From Passalora sequoiae (taxonomy: Eukaryota; Ascomycota; Dothideomycetes; Mycosphaerellales; Mycosphaerellaceae): DNA of 64,000 nucleotides. Location: NCBI GenBank assembly GCA_013248845.1, contig WSQC01000013.1:1-64000 (forward strand), in the 5' to 3' direction. Every line of letters starts with the position of its first letter. Position 1 is the first letter of the stretch. Of this stretch, positions 56,308 through 64,000 are shown in pieces. The notes beneath the pieces were generated by a model. That model ran no database searches. It was given only the letters and a program-made list of their open reading frames with translations, and was not told where the DNA came from. Made by a program: the position numbers and the translations under genes.

Positions 56308-56922
56308 TCATTTCTCTTGTCTGCCATTCTTCTTTCTCCAAGCGTGTATCCCGTTGTCAATTTCATGTCTCGTCACTCCGTCCCTCACTAACTGCATAAC
56401 TACACCCAACTCTTCCACATTCTTGTTCCTGCTCTCGTCATCGAAGAACAACATCTCTTCATAGGGGAGCCCACTCTTCTTCTGCAGTTCCGCGAAATGC
56501 GTCCTCTTGTCTTTAGGATAGATCTCTAGGTGGTCGAACAAGCTAAGTGCCGTCCTAGCTTTCTCTGCTTCGTCTTGACTTTGCGTGGGTATCCTTAGCA
56601 TACTCAACATCTGTTCTGCGAGCTTCGGCGCGTGGGTCCGTGACGCTGCGCCGAGAACTATGCCCCGATCTTTGATATGGTGAAGTATTCCTGAAACATC
56701 GTTGTAGAAGCCGCATGACTCGCCGAAGCGGTCTTTGACTGTGAGGCCGTCTTTAGTAGGCTTCAACGGTCCGGAGATGTGCGTGTCGACCCAGAAGGGC
56801 CAAAGAGTATAGTCTAGGTCAAAGACCATCATTTTGGGAAGAGGTAGACTGTCGTTAAATGTTGAGGGCGCTGAGAGAGCGGAAGCTGGTAGTGTGACGG
56901 GCGTGTTATCGTCGGACATCAT
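56308..56922 (-). CDS. MDP-1-type magnesium-dependent phosphatase (HAD family)
   Basis: From ATG at 56922, 204 residues, the usual MDP-1 size. Catalytic DxD motif in MVFDLDYTLWPFWVDTH, then YNDVSGILHHIKDRGIVLGAASRTHAPKLAEQML and the metal-binding FFDDESRNKNVEELGV. Such enzymes dephosphorylate small phosphates or protein phosphotyrosine; the substrate in fungi is not known. The frame is open another 98 codons upstream (to 57216) and that part contains two hydrophobic stretches (ITHIILLTVVYTFVALPYF and YLFFGLIILIIAAIM), so a membrane-anchored long form is possible. An intermediate ATG lies at 56952. Confidence 0.85.
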   Translation of the reverse strand: MMSDDNTPVTLPASALSAPSTFNDSLPLPKMMVFDLDYTLWPFWVDTHISGPLKPTKDGLTVKDRFGESCGFYNDVSGILHHIKDRGIVLGAASRTHAPKLAEQMLSMLRIPTQSQDEAEKARTALSLFDHLEIYPKDKRTHFAELQKKSGLPYEEMLFFDDESRNKNVEELGVVMQLVRDGVTRHEIDNGIHAWRKKNGRQEK

Positions 56923-57216
56923 GGAAGACTTTGACAGACGTGTTCGTCCCATGATGGCTGCTATTATGAGGATGATGAGACCGAAGAATAAGTAGTGACG
57001 AGTCGAGTTTCGAGGCTTCGAGTCCAATTCAGACTCGGTCTTCGCCTTCGACGCCGAGCCGCTTGGTGACGCCAGGTTGAAATACGGCAAGGCAACAAAA
57101 GTGTATACCACTGTGAGAAGGATAATATGAGTGATAGCTCGAGTTTCACATGTCTCTGAAGATCCTGTGGCGTCATTGTGGAGCCGAGATCTTGCATCCC
57201 TGTCCTCGTGGATCAT

Positions 57217-57817
57217 GCAGGGTCTTCCAGCCCTGTCGTCTGCGACTTGAACGACATCTGCCTTCAGGAGCTCTGTATCACATGCTTATACATTCCACGA
57301 TCCTTGCATACCATGTCGCAGTGCAGAGCGCATCATATGCCTACGTATGTGCCTCATCGCGCCCGCTTTAAGCTTGTGTCACTGTGAAGTCAGTGACCAG
57401 TCCCAAGAAAATAGCAAGAACGCACGACGCAGATGAACCATACAAGAGATAAACAGAGAAAAACGAAACCGAAATGGATGACTGGCCGCTCATGGCTTCA
57501 CCACCGAGGATGTCCTGAGGACAATCACCACTAAACCCACAAGGAATTCATGAAAACTCTGCATTCATATCTTCGGGACAGCAATGCAGCTTCATGTGAC
57601 CGGATACCCTGTGTTGCTCCACGGATGGACAGTCTCACACAATCGCGACTCGGGCGCGAATCCAGTTTGCTTTCTTGACTCAGGCCACTAGATTGCAAGC
57701 TTTCTCACTGGCGCAGGCTCATTTGACCGATTAATCCAAGATGCTTTTGCCCTCCCCACAAGAGCTGTGTTAGCTATATATGGGGTCCAGCGACCTACAG
57801 GATATGAATCAAAAAGC
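57217..57817. other. Intergenic, no gene seen
   Basis: No coding support. Precedes the tRNA-like gene. Confidence 0.5.
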
Positions 57818-57949
57818 GGGAGAGTGGTGTAGCGGTAGCATTCGTGTTGGGGCTTAGCTGGTTGGCATTCACTCACCATGCGAACGTCGGCGCATCGCAT
57901 AAGTCGCCAGTACCTTCACGAGGCGGTGGTTCGACTCCATCCTCACCCA
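57818..57949 (+). tRNA. Intron-containing tRNA-like gene, probably degenerate
   Basis: Box A TGGTGTAGCGG and a perfect box B GGTTCGACTCC are present, the T stem pairs (GGTGG with CCATC, one G-U), the D stem pairs, and five Ts follow the 3' end. The acceptor arm GGGAGAG pairs with CTCACCC except at 4:69 (A-A). The anticodon stem pairs CGTG with CACG, with an intron-like insert of about 60 nt after the loop. The loop reads TTGGGG and appears one base short, so the anticodon is uncertain; proline-type (xGG) is the best guess because fungal tRNA-Pro genes often have introns. The mismatch and the missing base suggest a pseudogene. Confidence 0.5.
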
Positions 57950-59089
57950 ATTATTTTTCACCTGGTGTAGCCCTTTTGCATGAGTACTATGTTCCTCTCC
58001 TACACATATGGTTGACCTCGCAAATCACTCTTTTGGCCTGCATGATGTTGCCAGCCTGTGATGGTTGATTGGAGCAACTATCTCACAGTCTCTGCTACGT
58101 AGGAAGCGGCTCTTGTCAAACTGTAGCCATGAATCTGTAGGAACGCACAGAAAGTCAGCGCCTGGTTCTACTTGGGATAGGCAGTGTGTGCAGATGTATC
58201 ATATCATGGCTACCTAGGTGGCCTCTGCATGGGAGATCTCCACAAAGCCGAGCCACCAGGACTCCCGTGCACGGCGCCCTTCGACATAACACGGCCTGTC
58301 GATGCATTTGGATGCTAACACGAATTGAGTGTATGAACAGAAGACCGAGATTGTCGCAGGACGGATACAGGTGGAATCCCGCCGAAAGTATTTACTCTGC
58401 TATTCGAAGGTCAACGATATGTTTCTTAAAAGCAGAAGGTGCTACCTTGAATCGAATCCGGGACTAGGTCGCATCTAAGACACCGGCAGTAAATTGACCA
58501 GAATGGATGTGCGCTTGGCGGAGCGCCGTGTCAAATCGAAACAATGCCATTCTCAGACAAAGATATGGACCCCGACACTTGGTTATCTTACTAGCAGCGC
58601 CTTACCACACCTTCCAAGCTCGACACGCTCTCCGTGTTCGAATCGACCCACACTCGCCTGGCGGCTGGTAAGCAAGCTCGTATCAAAACTCTAAAGCCCG
58701 GTCTCGTCGATATCGTTTGACTTGCATACTCTGATGGTAAAGCATTGATCGCATGCCTCAATAACACATATCTTGAAGGTATCATCTTGATCCTTGAGCT
58801 CTGCTCTTTCTCTTGGTGTAACTCTTGCAGCAATTCGATGTGGCTTGACAGCTAGTAATGGCGCCAGTGCAGAAGATTCGTCAATTGTTTCGAGTGTGTC
58901 CGCGCTGTCAAGTAGAGTTCCCGGATGAGGACACACCAGCAATTCTCACATAAAAAGCACTCTGATCTCTGCGTAACGATCTTTCTCACATCTACATACC
59001 ACAAGACCATATTCACGCGCTACAACCAATACACCTCAAACCAGACAAGACTTTTCACACCACTCACACATACGACAACACACCTCAAG
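57950..59089. other. Intergenic, no gene seen
   Basis: Contains a TATA-like CATAAAAAG near 58949, about 140 bp upstream of the next ATG, and a C/A-rich leader. No other support. Confidence 0.5.
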
Positions 59090-59905
59090 ATGTCTATCAT
59101 GATCGATTCGAGCGCGCGCGACATTACCTTTGACAGCATGTCATCAAGAATGTCATCGACTGGACCACAAGCCATGTGCTGGGACCACGACATGGAGCTT
59201 GTCTTCGATGACGCTCCGCAAGAAGTTCACTCGGCGGCTCCAGAGACTGAAAAACCACTCATGCTGCCCGGTCTGACGTTCCAGAACCTCAAGAAGGCTA
59301 CTAGTGCATGTATCACATCACTAACCGACGCGATTGAGATCAGTCCACCGGAGAGCGATGCAGACGACGAGTTATCCTTAGAGCGGTCAAGTGATTTCTC
59401 CATCGACGCCACCTCTGACTCGGAACCCATAGCGACACCAATCAACTTTGCCCAGAGACTACAAGCCAGCAAGCTCGGTAGCTACCTCTGGTCCTCTGAG
59501 GATGGCTCCTGGCCCATCCGCGGCACAACACCCAAGCGACACAGTCAAGACTTTGACGACAGCGCATCGCCCTACTGCTACATCGGCCAGAAGGACTGCT
59601 TAGAGCACTTTCCCAGCCGGACCGCAGGTCAAATGCTCGAGTCCCACGTAGACGAGCTCCGAATCCGACTGCAAGGAGAACGCGACAAGCAGATTCGGGA
59701 GATCAAGGGTATTGACCGTAACATGCAGTACCTGTCCGAGACCCGCGGCGCTGAAGCTACCTCAGGCCTGCGACGTGGGTACGACAAGCAGGCCAAGAAG
59801 ATCAAGAAGACTTTAGCCGCGTTGAGCAGGGCGAGAGCGGCTATTGCATTCCAGGCAGCGGACGATGACGAGGATGATTGGGTGCCCAATTTGGCGTGGA
59901 AGTGA
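59090..59905 (+). CDS. Hypothetical protein with C-terminal coiled coil
   Basis: ATG at 59090 (271 residues) is chosen because the 55 upstream in-frame codons read as a C/A-rich leader. The N-terminal two thirds are acidic and Ser-rich (PPESDADDELSLERSSDFSID). The region SHVDELRIRLQGERDKQIREI to KKIKKTLAALSRARAAI (about residues 185-255) is charged and helical, probably a coiled coil. It ends DDDEDDWVPNLAWK. No known domain. Single exon. Directly followed by a minisatellite. Confidence 0.65.
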   Translation: MSIMIDSSARDITFDSMSSRMSSTGPQAMCWDHDMELVFDDAPQEVHSAAPETEKPLMLPGLTFQNLKKATSACITSLTDAIEISPPESDADDELSLERSSDFSIDATSDSEPIATPINFAQRLQASKLGSYLWSSEDGSWPIRGTTPKRHSQDFDDSASPYCYIGQKDCLEHFPSRTAGQMLESHVDELRIRLQGERDKQIREIKGIDRNMQYLSETRGAEATSGLRRGYDKQAKKIKKTLAALSRARAAIAFQAADDDEDDWVPNLAWK

Positions 59906-59997
59906 TGTGCAGGAGAGCACGAGCGGGTACGAGTACGAGGACGAGGGAGGATTCTGGGGAGGACGCCAAGGAATGCTATGGTTGGGCAGCAAGACAT

Positions 59998-60365
59998 GAT
60001 CTCGGCGTAATGGCTCAGGCACCATAACGAAATCCGAAGTCGGACTAAAGTGAACGACATGGCTGAAGCGCAAAGGGCTCAGCGCGAAGCGGAGGACGAC
60101 TCACGATCTCGGCGAAATGGCAAAGGCACCATAACGAGTTTCGAACGGGAATGGAATTTGACGACATTGCTGAAGCGCAAAGGGCTCAGCGCGAAGCGGA
60201 GGACGGCTCGTGATCTCAGCGCAATGGCTCAGGCCCCGTACCGGAATGTGAGCATGAAGCGGAAGGGTGAAAGTGCTGTAGCGCAAAGGGCGCAGCGCGG
60301 TGAAGCGGAGGACGACTCACGATCTCGGCACAATGGCTCTGGCACCATAACGAGACTCAAACGTG
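59998..60365 (+). repeat. Minisatellite, about 107-bp unit, 3-4 copies
   Basis: GATCTC anchors recur at 59998, 60105, 60212 and 60321, spacing 107, 107 and 109 bp. Each is followed by an AATGG box and CACCATAACGA-type sequence and, from the second copy, preceded by GCGCAAAGGGCTCAGCGCGAAGC. A 126-codon ORF (60050-60430) runs through it in different frames per unit, so it is most likely not a gene. Confidence 0.85.
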
Positions 60366-60430
60366 AATCACGGGGGACGAAGAAGGCTGGAGCGCAAGCG
60401 GCTGCGTTTGTAGAAATTGCGACAAATTGA

Positions 60431-61379
60431 GGCGTCACATATCGGAGTGGCGGGTGGCGGCGGGTCCTCAAGTGAAGCATTTGCATTATGATGGAGTTTT
60501 TCAGGGGAGGCATTGCAGCGTTCAGCGGTTGAGAGGGGGATCTTATGGCCCTGGTTGCTTGGGAAGTGGGTGTACGCATAGCGAGCCTACAGAATGCGAA
60601 GTTATAATGTTCCAAACCATGATGTGTGCTCATCCTTTCGTCTTCTTTTCTTATGGCGCATACACGAGCACTTCGATACGTGTCAGCGCCACAGGTCTAT
60701 GGAAGGATGCAGAAGCGACGCTCTTGCCCTGCACCATAGGGCTGTCCGACCTCTGCTTGGTCAATTTGTTCGATCTCGTGAGTTTATTTGGTACGCTGGA
60801 GGTGCACAGCAACCAGTTTTCATGTACGCCTGTTGCCCGCAGTGTCACAATTGCTGCACACAGTATTGTCTGCCAGGCTGGGGTGGCAAGCCCACGGAGG
60901 TGGGGTAAAAGTGTGAGTTTTTTTGAAAGCGCTCTGCAAGGCGTCGCGGTATTGATGACGGGCTAACCGACACGATCAATGTAATGCATGGCCCAGAGAT
61001 TGCCAAGTCATGCGCCGCACATATTTAGTATTGGCTTCGAACGGCATCTATTACCATTTGGCGTAGCAGACCATTTCGCGACGCCTCGTTGTGGTTTGGT
61101 GTGACAATATTGAGCAGGACGCTGACTCCTTCACCAGCGGCACCGTCAGCATGAAATTTTTTACGACCGACAGAGGATCTCACGGCGCCTGCACTGTCTC
61201 GTCCCGATCCGGCCTGATCCAAATAGGGATCATGGATCTCTTGTGGTGGTCGAGCGAAGTCGACGTCGCCCATTCGAGCGTCGCAAGGGAGAATGCAAGC
61301 TGCGGATTAGTCTTTCTGCCTTGCAGTGTTACCCTGCGCCTCAACTCTCTCGGCAGCACAGCATGAAAGACACAGACTA
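60431..61379. other. Intergenic, no gene seen
   Basis: A 179-codon plus frame starting in the repeat flank (60427-60966) has no recognisable features. Otherwise short ORFs only. Confidence 0.45.
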
Positions 61380-62324
61380 TCACCACCTTTCTTCTTCATC
61401 TGCCAGCTTTCTCACGCCGAAGAAGTAATTACCCCAATCTTCGCTTCCAGGAATCTCTTTCCAGCCAAAACCAGGCACATACACCACTCCCATAGTCTGC
61501 CAACCAAAGCCTCCCACGCCGACATCCAGCTCCGGTCTCCCTCTTGCCCATTGTCGAAGCTCTTGCGGCTGGATATACTGGCTCCAATTGTGTGTCCCTC
61601 TCGGCACCATCCTCAACACGTCCTCTGCAATGAACTTCGTCGTGAACCAAGATGTATTTGTCCGTGCTATTGTAGACCCAACGAGCCAACCTCCAGGCTT
61701 CAGATGTGGCAGAATTTTCTCGAGGAAGGCAGAAGGTGATTGGATGTGCTCAACGACCTCGAAGACAGAGATGATGTCGAAGCCGTCGCTGGGCGTGACG
61801 GGAAGTGGTAGCTGCTCGATGGCGATGTTCTTGTAAGTGAGACGATCTGGCTGCATGAGAAGCGGATCATGTCGCTGGTGACGCTTTGCGACGACAATGA
61901 CTTCTGGGGTCGGATCGATGGCGGTGACCGAGTGTGCGTTGCGTAGTCTGGCAGCGGATTCTGCAAAGATGCCTCCACCACAGCCAACGTCCAGGAATTT
62001 GAGCTTCTCATCGGGATCTACCATGCCACTCTTCAGGCACTTCCGGATGAAGTCGTGTCGCAATGGATTCATGAGGTGAAGAAGGCGACTCGATCCATGA
62101 GGGTTCCACCAGTCCTCGGCCAATACATTGAAATGTGAGACTTCATCTTGATTGACCGAGCTTGATGCTGATTCTGCTGCACTTGCATTCGTATTGTACG
62201 TGGCGTAGCATCTCAATGCTGTGGATTGTCGTGCTACATGCAGTGGGATTGATAGTGCCCGCTGGAATGTCGCTCGTCTTAATGAACCTGGCAGTGCCAT
62301 GACTCGAAACGGAAGAGCGATCAT
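61380..62324 (-). CDS. COQ3: Ubiquinone biosynthesis O-methyltransferase COQ3
   Basis: From ATG at 62324, 314 residues. Mitochondrial O-methyltransferase of the coenzyme Q pathway acting on polyprenyl-dihydroxybenzoate and later intermediates with S-adenosylmethionine. The N-terminus (LPFRVMALPGSLRRATFQRALS) is Arg/Ser/Ala-rich with no acids, a mitochondrial targeting signal. Landmarks: EVSHFNVLAEDWWNPHGSSRLLH, SAM motif LDVGCGGGIFAESAARL, AIDPTPEVI, FEVVEHI, LKPGGWLVGSTIARTNTSW. The frame is open 46 codons further upstream. Single exon. Divergent from the nucleoporin gene. Confidence 0.93.
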   Translation of the reverse strand: MIALPFRVMALPGSLRRATFQRALSIPLHVARQSTALRCYATYNTNASAAESASSSVNQDEVSHFNVLAEDWWNPHGSSRLLHLMNPLRHDFIRKCLKSGMVDPDEKLKFLDVGCGGGIFAESAARLRNAHSVTAIDPTPEVIVVAKRHQRHDPLLMQPDRLTYKNIAIEQLPLPVTPSDGFDIISVFEVVEHIQSPSAFLEKILPHLKPGGWLVGSTIARTNTSWFTTKFIAEDVLRMVPRGTHNWSQYIQPQELRQWARGRPELDVGVGGFGWQTMGVVYVPGFGWKEIPGSEDWGNYFFGVRKLADEEERW

Positions 62325-62554
62325 AGTATCGATCACGGAGACACCGTGATAGGTGCCGCTGTTGCTTGTGAAGTGTAACAAAACTCCCGCTTGTATGGTC
62401 GTTATGTAGGGATTCTGGGCTGCAGGGATCGACGCGAAAGTTGCGCGACGCTTGAGCTTCACCAGAGCTTCCCTCGTTGATCCTTGAGTCGACGATTAAT
62501 TCAACGCTTACGCCAACACACAGACAATGCAGAACCACTAGCATCTCCACAGAC
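62325..62554. promoter_or_regulatory. Shared divergent promoter, COQ3 / nucleoporin
   Basis: Only 230 bp separate the two start codons, so the promoters must overlap. No TATA element is obvious. Confidence 0.5.
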
Positions 62555-64000
62555 ATGCCAAAGATCCTTTCGCGACAGCCACGATGGCTTGACCACGACA
62601 CTCCTGCTTTCGAGTTCTTCCAGCCAAGCGATGGAAATCTCCCGCGAAGAAACAACGATTACAACGGCCCTTTGAGAAGAGTAGCGCATCGCGGGAGCGA
62701 AATATTTGCGGCAGTTGGTACAGAGATAAGATGGAGTGACTTGCCATCCCTCAAAGAAGCCGGCGAAGGTGATGCGACGAGATCTGGAAGAGAAAGGGCG
62801 CTCCAACAGCACTCCTACAGAACACTCAAGACGCCAGCATCCCGTCCCATCCAGCAGCTCTCTATATCGCCCTCCGGGGAATACATCGCCGTTCTGACCA
62901 CTCATACTTGCCACGTCTGCTTGCTGCCACCACACGAGCATCTGCGATTCCACGACACGCAACCAGTAAAGCTTCGTTCTTACCAAGTCGGGCCTACAGC
63001 ACACGTCCTCGAACAGGCACCAATCGTGAGCGCTATATGGCATCCTCTATCTCCTTCGAGAAACGACCTGGTGACTGTTACGAAAGATGCTTGTGTGAGG
63101 CTATGGGAAGTGGATCAGAACAACCGTAGCACTTTCAATGAGCCCGCTCTGGCCGTCGACCTCAAGAAGCTAGCGAATGCGAGCTCACAACGGGAGGACC
63201 TCACCGCGAGCAAATACGGCACAAACACAGGCTTCTCGCCCGATGATGCAGAGATGGAAGTCGCAGCGAGCTGCTTTGGAGGAGAAGGTCAGGATGATGA
63301 AGATGGCTGGTCGAGTATGACCTTGTGGGTCGCCATGTCTGAGGGCGACGTCTATGCCCTATGTCCGTTCCTGCCCTCGAAATTCTGGGCTCCTGCGACT
63401 CTGTTGCCTAGTCTTAGCACGAGCGTCATGGCAAAGCAGACAATGGATCGGCAAGCTTCCGAGTTCGAAAGACTTGTTGCGCAACAACAGCGCTCGTGGC
63501 TGGCTGAACTGGACCAACAGGAGCCCACCTCAATCCCTGGTCTGTATGATATGGAAGTCTATTCAAGACCGGAGAATCAAAGTGCCATTCCTAGGCTGCA
63601 GGGTCCTTTTCAGCTTTCTCCAGAGCCTGACTTTGGCGAGATTACTGACATTCACGTTGTTGCTCCCAAGCTCAACGAAGAGGCATACTTTGATGACCAA
63701 GACGACTTCGCAGATCTTGCCGAGGGCGATGGCTTGAGCGTAGGAATAGTCTGTCTTGCTACCAACACTAGCAAAGTGCATGTCTGCCTGAACGTGGAAG
63801 GTGTAGAAGCGAGCTGGCTGCCTCCGAGGAGGTCCAGAGTGCACTATCTGGATGATCTCGATGCGATCAAGGACATTGTACTCTTGGAGACTGCAGACTT
63901 GGCACGACATGAGCAAAGCACTTCAGCCTGGCCTACGTTCACAACCGCCCCAAATGACCGATACGAGATATTTACATCTCAACCCGGTGGAATTTTCAAT
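62555..64000 (+). CDS. Nup82-like nucleoporin, 5' part
   Basis: ATG at 62555; 482 codons remain open to the window edge, so the gene is partial. The start PKILSRQPRWLDHDTPAFEFF and the following SEIFAAVGTEIRWSDL, ISPSGEYIAVLTTHTCHVCLLP, SAIWHPLSPSRNDLVTVTKDACVRLWEV form beta-propeller blades as in fungal Nup82 (cytoplasmic-face nucleoporin that anchors the mRNA export machinery). Later blades include MTLWVAMSEGDVYALCPFLP. No intron seen. Coiled-coil C-terminal part would lie outside. Family named from blade pattern and start; good but not certain. Confidence 0.78.
   Translation, partial: MPKILSRQPRWLDHDTPAFEFFQPSDGNLPRRNNDYNGPLRRVAHRGSEIFAAVGTEIRWSDLPSLKEAGEGDATRSGRERALQQHSYRTLKTPASRPIQQLSISPSGEYIAVLTTHTCHVCLLPPHEHLRFHDTQPVKLRSYQVGPTAHVLEQAPIVSAIWHPLSPSRNDLVTVTKDACVRLWEVDQNNRSTFNEPALAVDLKKLANASSQREDLTASKYGTNTGFSPDDAEMEVAASCFGGEGQDDEDGWSSMTLWVAMSEGDVYALCPFLPSKFWAPATLLPSLSTSVMAKQTMDRQASEFERLVAQQQRSWLAELDQQEPTSIPGLYDMEVYSRPENQSAIPRLQGPFQLSPEPDFGEITDIHVVAPKLNEEAYFDDQDDFADLAEGDGLSVGIVCLATNTSKVHVCLNVEGVEASWLPPRRSRVHYLDDLDAIKDIVLLETADLARHEQSTSAWPTFTTAPNDRYEIFTSQPGGIFN

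Noticed and set aside
60050..60430. 126-codon ORF across the minisatellite
   Set aside because: The 107-bp unit is not a multiple of three, so each copy is read in another frame; not expected of a real repeat protein.

Overview
This window comes from a filamentous ascomycete. The evidence is short GT-AG introns (about 47-83 nt), fungal protein families (Zn2Cys6 regulator, HET domain, GH53, GH127, OPT transporter, GPI18, COQ3, a Nup82-like nucleoporin) and a block of repeat-induced point mutation (RIP). A Dothideomycete plant-associated fungus is my inference from gene style and RIP pattern. No species can be named from the sequence.

Layout. 1-8059 is a transposon-derived block in which CpA and TpG are almost absent while CpG is kept. 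This is near-complete RIP. Read on the minus strand, part of it still shows a giant ancestral frame (roughly 4500 down to 565) with nested coding repeats. The block stops abruptly at the last codons of a small secreted-protein gene (8060-8602, minus), which carries a CAA-to-TAA-type premature stop. 8.6-13.4 kb is gene-poor and holds a decayed Zn2Cys6 regulator and one weak ORF. 13.7-19.9 kb is a divergent pair: a GH127 beta-L-arabinofuranosidase (minus) and an OPT oligopeptide transporter (plus). Both contain unusually long introns that share a 14-15 nt motif. 20-25 kb is nearly empty. 25-38 kb carries secreted or accessory genes (PAN-like protein, DUF1989 protein, two small cysteine-rich secreted proteins, another secreted protein, a GH53 galactanase), interrupted by a HET-domain pseudogene.

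38.7-50 kb is a denser, more conserved part: butanediol-dehydrogenase-type ADH, Zn2Cys6 regulator, arrestin-like protein, GPI mannosyltransferase 2 and a disordered conserved protein. 50-53.8 kb is again degenerate, with a second HET relic and an ORF broken by one TAG. From 53.8 kb to the end: siderophore hydroxyornithine acyltransferase, MDP-1-type phosphatase, an odd intron-containing tRNA-like gene, a hypothetical protein followed by a 107-bp minisatellite, COQ3, and the 5' part of a Nup82-like gene that runs off the window.

The main theme is a mosaic of conserved housekeeping genes and decaying accessory islands. In the islands several dead genes keep their reading frame but carry TAA/TAG where CAA/CAG would fit, which points to RIP acting on, or leaking into, genes. 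Exon borders below were placed by hand from splice consensus, phase and family continuity.
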